From: Adiantum capillus-veneris
Lineage: Eukaryota; Streptophyta; Polypodiopsida; Polypodiales; Pteridaceae
Assembly: GCA_014529385.2 (NCBI GenBank)
Contig: CM043955.1
Coordinates: 148,197,640-148,261,639 of the forward strand
DNA: 64,000 nt
Direction: 5' to 3'
Below, in pieces: positions 54,713 through 64,000 of the stretch. The position numbers and the translations under genes are program-made. Each line of letters starts with the position of its first letter. Position 1 is the first letter of the stretch. Under the pieces are notes generated by a model. That model was not told the origin of the DNA. It did no database searches and saw only the letters and a program-made list of their open reading frames with translations.

Positions 54713-57700
54713 ATGAGAGGATCCATGGATTCCGCTAAGTCATCGGCAACTAAGAGAAAAAGACCAACCATCAAGGACGCTCTTGCAGAAGCAGAACCTT
54801 TTGATATTCCAACAGAAACCCTAAAGCCAACCAAGACTTGGGTGGAGGAAGCAGTATTAGAAAAAGAGGGAATAAAGATCTACCAGGGGACTTTCAGAGA
54901 TCCTCAAGGGCAATCGGTCGATGTACCTATGATCCCACGAGAATTAGTGGATTATAGCAGATCAAAGAACATAAGCAGATACCTGGAAAAGGCTGACTTA
55001 CACAGGTTCTTCACCTCGAGACCATCAGGTGTAGACACAAGAAGAGTGTATGAGTTGGAAACATCCATTCAGAAGGATGGGAAAGCCACGTTGACAGCCA
55101 TGGATGGAGAAACAGTTGAAGTACAGATCACTCCACAGCTCATTGCAGATGCACTGAAGCTGCACAACAAAGGGAGTTCTGTCAGAGAAAGAAGAGAGGC
55201 CATAGAGGTCTATGGATCAAAGAAACAAAATACAACCTACGGAGATATGGCAGATCAACGAGCGGCAACCCTTTGCTGATTATACAACCAGTTTTTCCAT
55301 GTGTGCAGTAAAAGACCGCAGAAGTATACTACACCACCCCATGCCATTGCGACAACCATCACATGGACACTGAAGAGCAACGTGCCAAAAGAGGTGAATT
55401 ATGCTCAATACATCCACGAGCAAGTAATCGCCATGCACAACCAGAGGCCAAAGTATATAGGAGGAGCTGAAGTTCTGACAAGAATAGCTTATGAAGCTAT
55501 TGGAGCCAGAGATCAAGGGCCACGGGTTCCCTCCCAGAATGAGTGGCTTAGAGAAGCCGATGAGGAGGAAGAACAGCAAGAAGTATCCAAGAGGGCGTCC
55601 ACAAGAGCACGCCGAAAGCTAGAAATAGTTTCAGAACATGAAGAGGCTGTGGACGAGCCGCTCAAGAAGAAAGTGAAGAAGAAGGCTGATCCCAAGCAAA
55701 CCAAAAGTCAAAAAGCCGCAAGAATGGAAAGGCTGGTAGAGCAGTTTAGAGCGGAAAGATCTCTAAAGGGGGACTTTGAAGAAATGTGGGTGCCAGACCC
55801 CACTAAAGTCGGAACCAGCTCAGCCAGGCCACATGTTGATCAATATGATCAATATATTAGAGCTTATGAGGAGTCGGAGGCCATACTGGAGCAGCAACCT
55901 GTCGAGCCTTATACTGAAGAGGAAGTACAGCTTTTAAAAGCTGAGCTGCAAAAAGACGACAAGGGGAAGAAGAAAGTAGATGAGTCTACTGAACCTCAAG
56001 AGAAAGACGGGCAAGCAAACAAAGGGAAAGCCAAGATGACTGAGGACAATCAGCCCTCTTTTACTGTTGTACCAAGCCCGAAGAAGATGGAAATTATTGT
56101 GGAGGAAACCACAATAGAAATAGAAACAGAAATTATGGAAAAGCTGGAGGCCGGGACCAAGGAAAAGGAGATAGATCCAGTTCAGCAAAAGAAAGATGAT
56201 TGCGAGGATCTGGTAGCGATCAGATACAGTGAAGAAGAGGCCCTGGAGGCAGTTTATGGGATATCCCTACGGAAACAAGATGATCGGAAAGGGACGAAGG
56301 AAAAGACGAAGGGTACAATGGAGAGTAAAGAGAAAATGGACGAGCCGAAGCCATTGGAGGTGGTGGCAGAAAGAGCTGTCAAGTTGACAGATGAAGATGA
56401 AAAAGACATGCACATGGTGCATAAACTGCTCAGCAAGATTAAAGAAAGATCCAGAGCAAAGGAAGTAGCACTTGAGACAGCAAAACAAAAGGAAGCAGAG
56501 TTGCAGAAGCAGTTAGAGAATGCTATGACTGAATCTGAAAGTCATAAAGCATCACTCTACGACGCAGAAAACGAGAGAGACGGCTTGATACTCCAACTAG
56601 CCGAAGCTTCAAGAGAGGTAACAAGTTCACAGGAAGCAAAGGAGCGAATAGAAGATGAGCTGGAGGCAGCCAAGGATGAGCTCATTGAGCTAAGGGAAAG
56701 AGTCGAACTTCAAGAAAGGACAATCATGAGACTCAGGACCACCCCTAGAGCTAGCAGAGCAGGAACAGAACAAGAGGGAGCCCTCGTACCAGCTCTGGAA
56801 GATCAGGTCAGAAGTCTGCAAAGAGAGCTGAGGTTAGAGCAAGTGCAAAGATTGCACATGGCGGAGGGATCATTGGCTGCAGAGGAGAGGCTCACATCAG
56901 AAAACCAAACACTAAGGACAGAAAATGAGGCCCTCCGTAAACAGCTCCAAGACCTCCAAGAGCAACAAAGAAGAGAAACAGAGCCACCACAAGAAGAAGC
57001 AGGGGGAGAAGCCATAGAGCTACCAGAAACTGGAGAGGCAACCACAATTGAAGATCCAGCCCCAGTTCAAGAAGTGGCCTCGACTTCAGGAATCTCTGAA
57101 GAAGAAGAACAAAGGCTCCAGGACCAAATAGAAAAGTCAACAGAGGAAAGTGCCAAGGCGGAAATGGAATGGGAAAGGAGACTCCTCATCTCCATTAGAC
57201 TTCAAGGTTTAGACACAAAAGTGCTCCACGAAGAGTGGATGCAACCCAGCCTGCCTTTCCCTCTGATGAAATTTGAAGTGATAAAGACGAAAAAGAGAAT
57301 AGAGGAGGAGCAGTATGTCGCTCTTTATGAAGGCGACATCACAAAGGATGAACAATCAAAGAAGATTGTAGATTCTCAACCTAGATGGAGGAAAGGTTGG
57401 CTGAACAAATACCCAGCCTACCTCATCTACTTGGTAGAGGCTCCAAAGGAGATTCGGGAGGATGCAACCTTCTGCCCGGTGCCAAGAGTCAGAAGCTGGA
57501 AAGAGCATGGCAGGATTGCAGAAAAGAAGCCAAATTGGCTTAATTACCCAAGGATGCCAGGACCAAAGGCAGGAGAGAGAATAGGTAAAGCCTACATGGT
57601 GAAAACCCTAACGGGCACCATCAAACTCTTTACTGGCTCTCCTGACCTTTCGTGTCAGATGCTAAAGAAAATCTGCAGGACTCTCTTAGCATGCATTGAA

Positions 57701-57982
57701 GTGTTCGCGCCAGATAAAGCCACGACCTCGAGTCTACTATCGACGGCCGACACAGTGACGGATATGATGTATGATCTTTCATTGCAGCCATCACCAAAGG
57801 TGTTACATCTCTTATACCAAAGAATTATGTTTTTGCCTAGCTTCCACATGCAAACATTCGAAGAAGCTTTCTACACCGGCTTTTTCACTCACGAAAGCAA
57901 AATATTCGGCCCAACCTTGACCATCGGCAACCTACGCTACGAATCACATTTGCAGATGCTCAAGACGATAGGACTCTATTGA
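54713..57982 (+). pseudogene. family B post-pol ORF (about 1090 codons, one UGA), coiled-coil protein of unknown function
   Basis: It starts at ATG 54713 (MRGSMDSAKSS). The frame is open to TAG-free end 57982 except for TGA at 55277. The first about 190 residues include a basic KRKRPTIKD stretch and a folded-looking part (TRRVYELETSIQ, VEVQITPQLIADALKL) that loosely recalls Athila ORF-1-like proteins. The middle is very Glu/Lys-rich with heptad-like runs at about 56390-57010 (RMRLR-type, EELEAAKDELIELRERVEL), a long predicted coiled coil, and a KKKVKKKADPKQTKSQK nuclear-signal-like patch near 55665-55700. The last 250 residues look globular (RWRKGWLNKYPAYLIYLVEAP, FAPDKATTSS). No transmembrane segment is seen, so an envelope role is unlikely. 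Confidence 0.7.
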
Positions 57983-58020
57983 CCAAGCCTAAAAGTCATG
58001 TCAGGGACGACATGAACGCG

Positions 58021-58031
58021 GAGGGGGGGAG
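58021..58031 (+). promoter_or_regulatory. polypurine tract of family B
   Basis: GAGGGGGGGAG lies immediately before the 3' LTR start at 58032, the expected primer site for plus-strand synthesis. Confidence 0.88.
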
Positions 58032-58319
58032 TGTTGAGCCAGCAGAGGATCACACCCACATTTTTGCTCACACCCATCATTTTGTAACCATTGATTGTAA
58101 TAAATGTCTTTTCGACATTAATTTTGATTTGAGCCATTCATTAAGTAACGGGACTCAATTGAGTTTCCAGCTTGTAATCCCGACGTAATTTCACCTGCTG
58201 ATGTAAATAATTAGAGATGTTCTCACCTCCAAGGCTGAGGTATATAAGCCAGAGTTTTGTAACCTAAAGGAGAGATTCAATTATTAATCAAAGTGAGTTT
58301 TTGAGCGCCGTGACTGTGT

Positions 58320-58418
<99 letters not shown>

Positions 58419-59042
58419 TTATCTTCTTGCTACGCGAGCTACGGGGCCGCCATTGGAGAAGCGACACCGCCATTGTGTTAGCAACGGTGAGAGCTACGCA
58501 CAGATACCAAGAGTGCGCGCTATCGGCTTCTACGTGTGGTAAGTTCCTACGAGCTTCGGTGTGAGTTTTCTTCCAACTCGTGTGTCGGAATAGAGCGTGC
58601 AGCATATCTATAGAACCACAACGAGTAGAGCTACACATTAGTACCATCGGGGTCAAGTTTAGGTCACCTGTATTTTTCGGCCTGTCTTCATACGCGTTTA
58701 CCGCACGGAGTGATTATAGGTTGATTTTGCAGTTCAAGTCTTTAGGGTGTTGTTCTTACCTAGTGCATAGACTTCCCCTTGAGTTTGAGATCGATTCAAT
58801 GATTCTAGATCCTGTTTCGTATAGCATTCGTTCGTAGTACGGATTTCAGTCACTTGCGTGTTTTAGAACTTAGATTTGATTTCCTTAGTAGTGATTGTCA
58901 TTAGAAGGTCGAGTAGGTGATTTGACACCCACCTAGTTGTTTCCATGCGCCTGCGGGTCAAGCTTCGTCCTCGTCTGACAAATTCTGTTGTTGGTTGAGT
59001 TCTCGCTATTTAGCTTCCGCTAGCGGCGTAACCGCCTTAACA
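58032..59042 (+). repeat. family B 3' LTR (1011 bp)
   Basis: Same ends as the 5' LTR. The 82-bp length excess comes from a (GA)n tract of about 95 bp at 58322-58416 where the 5' LTR has about 13 bp. About eleven substitutions separate the two LTRs by eye, including TA to CC near the end. Confidence 0.97.
58322..58416. repeat. expanded (GA)n microsatellite
   Basis: About 47 uninterrupted GA units within the 3' LTR. Open frames over it on both strands are artefacts of the repeat. Confidence 0.98.
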
Positions 59043-60110
59043 CTAAGTTAATACCACACTATCACTCAAAATGTACATTCTTTACTGAGTTAATACCACA
59101 CTATCACTCAAATTTATAAGTATGAAAAAAAAGATTGAAGCTTACAAAACTGTTTATAACTAATGCATAAAAAACACTTTAAGTGTGGGAAACACATTTT
59201 GAGTCGAAACTTGCCTTGAAAAAAGCCGACAAAATATAGCAAGATTTAGAGTGATCGCCAACAAATGCTTCAAATTATGATCTAAAAACCCGAATAGTTT
59301 CAAGTTTATTGTTTGCCCCTATTTTCTTCGGTTAGGAAAAATGATCTTCGCAATCCCCGCAGGATGCAATGTGCATTGTGCACAACCTTCAAGATGACTA
59401 TAGTCTATTGTCTACCCCAATTTAACTCAAAGTTTTTACAAGCTTTTAGAGAAGAAAGCGACAACAATACAACACAAAAATAAAAAAATCAACCCATTAC
59501 ACATAACAAAGAGTGATCATGGCTGCCAACAAACCAACTCAAAATTGAGCACAAGGCCGGCACATGAATTTTTTATTCCAATCACTGCTTCATAGGACAA
59601 GCCCCAAGACAAAGCTGCATGCTTTTGCTTTTCTTCTCACCGAGCAGAGAGGGAATCTAAGTTGTTACCAAGAAACTGGTGTGTCAATTGTTAGATTTAA
59701 AGCTTGCCTTGAAGAAAACTCATAAAGTTTCTACAAGCTTTTAGAGAAGAAAGCTACAACTATACAACAAAAAATAAAAAATTCAACCCATTACACATAA
59801 CAAAGAGTGAACATGGACCGGTGTTATGGGAACTACGAGCCAAAGTTTTGGTTGATGGACTGATGGGATATAGACAACCTATAGAAAAGAAAGGAGAAAT
59901 GAGTGACATTGATATCATGTTATAAGCAAATAAGGGTAAAGATGGTTTACACTCATCACTTGCTCACAATTGCATAACTAAACTAAGTTGTCATACCTCC
60001 CTGTGTGATACATACTAGAGTGCACCATGTAGAGCCAATTCTCATGTTGTCTATACACATTTGCAAACCACTTGCACTCAATGATGAAGGTATGAAAGGT
60101 TCTAAAATTG
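59043..60110. repeat. intergenic DNA with two direct-repeat pairs
   Basis: A 42-bp unit (AATGTACATTCTTTACT[AG]AG followed by TTAATACCACACTATCACTCAA) is duplicated in tandem at the family B target site. One copy is split by the element (39226-39245 and 59043 onward) and one lies at about 59070-59111. A second pair of about 95 bp lies at about 59427-59522 and 59736-59818, both containing CAAGCTTTTAGAGAAGAAAGC and CAACCCATTACACATAACAAAGAGTGA. No gene is seen. Confidence 0.85.
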
Positions 60111-61010
60111 ACCTTTAGTACCCTTTCAATAGTCCACAGTACTTGGATTCATCACCATTTGTGTCAAAGTTGCCCATGACAACACAATCCGTGGTGGTTC
60201 GACACTCATCAATGTGGCGTGTACAAAAGTGTCGTCCCTTTGACTGCATAGGGTTAAAGGAAAGGAACCATACAAGACAAAAAATCATACAATCAATTAC
60301 AAAGATAAAATCAAGGAAAATGAGTACTATATATTAGTCATATATATATATATGTATATGAGGATTGTACATACCTTTGGTACATAATCTCGTGCATACT
60401 CCCATTATTTGTAGTTGATGTTCTCTCCGCGTGCCTTTGCTTTGGTCATTCACTCATGTGTCCACTCGACACTAATGAGATGTGGGAAACATGCAAGGTG
60501 TCGAGGAATTGGGGTGCCTTCCTACCTCCATGAGCCTATTTCCATGCAAGAGAGGGAAGCAGGGACTTTGCCATTGTCCACAAGTCCACCCACATGGACA
60601 TAACCTTTGCATTGAGGATGCAAAAGTTGTTGATGACTCAATGTAGATCCAGATCCATGCTAAATAATTTTCCCTTTCCACTTGGTAGGTGTGAATTCAT
60701 CCTTGCATCCTCCTCATCTGATCATATGTGAGACATTGAGAGATTAACTTGTGCCAAATACTTTGAAATGTAAACAAATGCCTCTTACATGATCCATCTT
60801 TCGACCATTCATGCTTCTGGATGGGCCCCTAGTTGCACAAAATCTTTGAGAGACTTTAAAACCCTCTCTAGAAAGAACATCCATCATGCATGCACTATTC
60901 CACATATAGCAATCTCCTCAGCCACATGAACCAAGAGGTGGACTTGACTAAGAAGAATGGATCAAGGAAATTCTTCCTCAATGGCACACACGGTTTCCAC
61001 GGCAAGCGAG
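60110..61010 (-). pseudogene. CACTA (En/Spm) transposase relic with DUF4218- and DUF4216-like parts
   Basis: On the minus strand near 60930-60840 the translation VHLLVHVAEEIAICGIVHA, then WMFFLERVLKSLKD, matches the conserved DUF4218 core (VHLxVHLxxExxxCGPVxxRWMYPFER) of plant CACTA transposases. Further along (60240-60130) RHFCTRHIDECRTTTDCVVM followed by ESKYCGLLKG matches the DUF4216 pattern (FHT..RD..R.TQNSGV...YYGVL). Stops and frame shifts occur throughout and the terminal CACTA repeats are not visible. This is an old fragment. Confidence 0.72.
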
Positions 61011-61128
61011 TGAGCAGCAGGGATGGCATCTATTTCAATTTCCTTGGAGTTCACAAACCTACAAGATAACACACAAAAGTACACTAAGATAGCACACGAG
61101 AAGATATAGAGTATATAGAAAAGTTTGG

Positions 61129-62560
61129 TTGAGTCAAGATATGGCGTACCTTATAATGAAAACCAATCAAGCGAGCACGTCTACAATGCCAATACTCATG
61201 TGTAATCGATGTGGCATAGATCATTTGATTGCCCAATGTCCGAATAATCCAAATGCGTCGAAGATCACGCCATTAAACTTGATTGAGGTTACGAAGGAGC
61301 CATCACAAAATACACCTGTGGTACCGGTAACTGTACTCAAACGATCGATGCTCCAAAAACAAAATTATATTCTTGAAGAAAGAGACACGACATCAATTGC
61401 CCAATCTCAGAAGAAGAAGAAACCACGAAGGAGAGATTGCAAAAAGCAGCGAAGCTAGACCCCAGTTCAAAGACCAACATAGGGACTGGTGACAAACCCG
61501 TATATATGAACGACGCTGAAGAGGATTCTGATTTAGGTGAAACCATGGAGATCAGAACGACAAGGAACCAACAAGGAAGATAATCATGAGACACAATGGC
61601 CAAGATCCAAGAAGAAACCAACAAGGAAGATCGTCATGAGCCACAATGGCCAGGATCCAAGAAGAAGATAGAAACTTATCCAAACCCTACATAGGAGATC
61701 GAGCGAGTCAAGCAATTAATGAGTTTGGTAGAAGAGACCCAAAGCCATCTGGAGCCAGCACCTAGGTAGATCCAGATTACAGACACAGTGTTCCCTATGC
61801 AGCAACAACCTCACAAAGTCCATAGACCCTTAGCCATACCTAGTGTCATCCAATAAGAAAAGTGACTTAAACTCATGGGAAAGTGAGCGTACTCACTTCT
61901 TGTTGGACAGAATGTTTACACAGGGACTACCTGATCCTATCGAAGAAATGGAGATCCCATCTTCCCCACGTCAAGGGAATGAAGCCCAAAAGGTGCTGTT
62001 AAATATTGCCAAATTGATGGATTTCATGGCTTCAGAAGTTAGAACCACCATCATGTCCAAACTATATGGAGACCTTGAGCTATTCTTAGTTCTTTGAGCT
62101 TTCCTCAATGGAGAACTGAAGGTCCGGCTACCACAATTTACACAGATGGATGGAGTTAGGGAGATGCCAATAGAGGAGGAAACTAAGATCCACAACCCAA
62201 CCTAGATGAGAACCTTGTTGTAGAAATACCTGTTAACAAGTTGGGACAATAAGTTGAGGGCGATGAATCCAATGCAACCATACCAATCACTACTAAGGGA
62301 TTAACTATGAAGGGAATCCTTGATGGTGGCATTGGGGTTAGCATTGTGACCTGTGAAACTATGGGAAGACCTCACCTTGGGTCCACAACCATAGTAGTAA
62401 AGATGGCCAATGGGTCTATTGTTAAACCTATTGGGATGCTAGAAGATATCAAGATCAAGGTCTTTGGACATAAAATATGAATTACCTTCATTGTTATGGA
62501 TTTCTCCAAGCACACTATCGCAGCTGAGATGATCTAGGACGTCCTTTCATGAGGGAAGCA
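61129..62560 (+). pseudogene. gag 3' part and protease 1 of family A copy 2
   Basis: A zinc knuckle CNRCGIDHLIAQCPNN is followed by a Lys/Arg-rich patch. After many stops the protease appears at about 62315 as GILDGGIGVSIV, in which the catalytic Asp-Ser-Gly is Asp-Gly-Gly, with MANGSIVKPIGMLEDIKI and FIVMDFSK further on. It resembles protease 1 of family B more than the post-integrase protease of family A. It therefore shows that family A originally had both. Confidence 0.72.
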
Positions 62561-62747
62561 GGAATGGTGCATGACTGGTCTAAAAACCATGTCTACTTGC
62601 AGTTCTAAGATTCTGTTATTCGAGGGAATCTTGTAACTGGTCGAGCACATCCTCTAGGAAACAGGTTTATAACTGATCATAGATCTAATACTCGACCCCA
62701 TTACAATATTGTTACACGTGTAAAGCGGACACTGATGTTCTCCTTAT

Positions 62748-63540
62748 ATGGATGTACTACCTGGGATAACTGAGTCGGACAATGTGGATTGGGTCCATCT
62801 AGCAGCAACCATAGACACTTGGGGAAACAGGGGGACGACCTGGGTAACACCTGAGGGGGATGAAATGCCACCACTCGTATCCTTAAATATGCTAGAAGCA
62901 ATGCATATAGCTTCTGACAAGACTCATCTTAATATATCAAAGAAAACATACAAGTGGGTACCTAAAGCTTCTTTAGCGACCATAGCTAGTTTTCAAAGAC
63001 AAGAGCTTGGTAAGAAACGTCCCACTCGCCCCAAGAAATGTAAAAAAATGTTGTGTTGGATTCCTAAAAAACTATTGGAAACCCAAGGCTACTATGAAGG
63101 AAATGATCAAATCTGGTGCCAAAACGTAAATTGTGCTCTTCCTTGTCACCTGGCCCATGTGAGCCCAATCATGTGGCTCCAAAACAAATTGAAGATCTGG
63201 AAAGGAAAAAATCACGGAATGCTACACACCCGCTCCAGAGTTAGTTTGGGTACTGAAGAAAGAACAATTTGTTCGACCTAGCTCAGGAACAGGGAAGTCA
63301 AAGGAAGCTTCTTGCTCTTCATGTAGTTCCTATACGGAAATAGAAGCTTCGACACAACCTCCACCTACCATTGTACATATCCATACAAACAAGAAAGAGT
63401 TTGCACCTCCCCTTGTAAGTTCACCACCTACAACAACGTTGCAAATAAAATCATGGGAGAGTACCTTATCACCCTTGCAACTAGATGAAATGCATAGGGC
63501 GGTCGAAAACTATCAGTTAAAGCCTTCACCCATAACAACT
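62748..63540 (+). pseudogene. PR-RT linker joined directly to the W-P-K tail (family A copy 2)
   Basis: The first part (VDWVHLAATIDTW) resembles the linker after protease 1 in family B (LEWTHILATLDVC). After about 62910 the sequence is tail: TYKWVPKASL, CWIPKKLLETQGYYEGN and DQIW, matching 27455-27650 of the first family A copy. The RT to second-protease region, about 3.2 kb in copy 1, is absent. A frame break follows near 63120. Confidence 0.75.
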
Positions 63541-63688
63541 TGGAACAATTGGTTTCAAAAAGTGACGATATCATTCCAAAAGGGACGATCTACCCAAGGA
63601 AGGGGGGAGTGTTTGCTGACATCCATCATTCACTTGCTTCCCTCTCAATCTTCCTCCCTGACCTCTCAATCTCCAATCTTAGGGAATG

Positions 63689-63699
63689 TATATATAAAA
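63689..63699 (+). promoter_or_regulatory. internal TATA box, family A copy 2
   Basis: TATATATAAAA at the position equivalent to 28213, in otherwise nearly identical context. The spacing to the accessory ORF differs only by a small insertion (GACATGACTTTTT). Confidence 0.55.
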
Positions 63700-63852
63700 C
63701 CTTATACTCACAAAAATAAGATAAAAAAGTAAAAGAGTAAGAGCCATAACACAAAAATCATAAAAACACATTATGCACAAGGACATGACTTTTTGACACG
63801 ACCCTTGTAATATTTGCACTCTAACCATCATCTATCTATGTGTACAGATTTT

Positions 63853-64000
63853 GCTAGTACGCTAGAGTCATCCACTCCTGCATTGGGTGAGAGGTACCCT
63901 TGTTACTTTTCACAAGTGTTTTACATGGTCTTTTCGGTGCTTGCCTGTGAATGGGATTTGGTAGGTACACTAGCATGTGAGAAAATTTCAACGAGTTAGA
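63853..64000 (+). pseudogene. accessory ORF of family A copy 2 (partial, start lost)
   Basis: It corresponds to 28363 onward: ASTLESSTPALGERYP is conserved, but the ATG at the matching position is TTT and the frame is disturbed near 63985. Truncated by the window edge. Confidence 0.7.

Larger units (their letters stand above)
39246..59042 (+). mobile_element. Family B Ty3/gypsy element, 19.8 kb including a nested solo LTR
   Basis: A full-length LTR element: 5' LTR (39246-40174), tRNA-Asp-type PBS (40177-40194), leader with four palindromes, gag (41603 onward, interrupted 43605-46286), pol with two proteases (46291-53900), spacer, coiled-coil ORF (54713-57982), polypurine tract (58021-58031) and 3' LTR (58032-59042). 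The 5-bp target duplication CTAAG is at 39241-39245 and 59043-59047. By eye the LTRs differ at about eleven positions in 929 bp plus a (GA)n expansion, so it is the youngest large element here. It has no chromodomain and belongs near the Tat/Athila side of Ty3/gypsy by PBS and size. Confidence 0.95.
61100..64000 (+). mobile_element. Family A, copy 2: deletion derivative without RT, RNase H and integrase (cut by window edge)
   Basis: The order is gag zinc knuckle (CNRCGIDHLIAQC, 61198), basic linker, decayed protease 1 (about 62290-62560), linker, then directly the W-P-K tail (62945-63120), spacer with TATA box (about 63689) and the accessory ORF (63850 onward). From about 63440 to 64000 it matches 27960-28510 of the first copy closely. 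The left border is uncertain, and the LTR is beyond the right edge. Confidence 0.85.

Noticed and set aside
54713-57982. Envelope gene reading of the family B downstream ORF
   Set aside because: There is no signal peptide or transmembrane segment, and most of the middle is charged coiled coil.
58288-58656. Open frames across the GA tract of the family B LTR on both strands
   Set aside because: They read through a dinucleotide repeat that has no stops in several frames; the same LTR at 39.5 kb does not keep them.

Overview
The window looks like nuclear DNA of a land plant with a large, repeat-rich genome. It holds plant-type Ty3/gypsy, Ty1/copia, hAT and CACTA remnants, LTR elements primed by tRNA-Asp-like and tRNA-iMet-like sites, long (GA)n/(CT)n tracts, and one spliced class-3 lipase gene. 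There are no rRNA genes, CRISPR arrays or bacterial-style operons. Almost everything is transposable element in several nested layers; most elements are broken by stops, frameshifts or deletions. The species cannot be told from the sequence alone.

Left part (1-16.4 kb): minus-strand chromovirus relics. A gag-protease end of one copy (1-2.15 kb, family C) is followed by a long non-coding stretch that may be its LTR. Then comes the pol end of a second family C copy (6.2-10.45 kb), which is split by a 1294-bp solo LTR with a 5-bp target duplication. It is joined at 10452 to a different truncated element (family D, 10.5-15 kb). A scrap of copia reverse transcriptase and tandem repeats follow. The host-like island (17-22.4 kb) holds a two-exon (5'-incomplete) EDS1-like class-3 lipase gene on the minus strand with one apparent 1-nt frameshift, and a diverged duplication of its downstream flank.

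Middle part (22.5-39.2 kb): a minus-strand chromovirus (family E) is cut in its integrase by a 7745-bp family A element (23667-31411, target duplication CTTGT). Family A has a truncated 5' LTR fused to reverse transcriptase, a single-frame pol, and two downstream LTRs separated by only 48 bp. To the right are a tRNA-like/SINE-like piece, a hAT transposase pseudogene carrying a 219-bp MITE, a decayed protein-kinase-like gene and a three-copy repeat.

Right part (39.2-64 kb): a 19.8-kb family B Ty3/gypsy element (39246-59042, target duplication CTAAG, LTRs about 1% different) contains a 2.68-kb solo LTR in its gag. It is followed by a CACTA transposase relic and a second family A copy that has lost RT-RNase H-integrase and runs off the window.

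The most interesting biology is the shared architecture of families A and B: gag, protease, RT, RNase H, integrase, then a SECOND retropepsin-like domain and a Trp-rich tail of repeated W-[IV]-P-K motifs, then a separate downstream ORF. Family A has a TATA box directly in front of that ORF. Family B adds a tandem duplication of the integrase zinc-binding segment, a 3.3-kb coiled-coil ORF, and four copies of a 24-bp ACGCGT-centred palindrome in its 5' leader.
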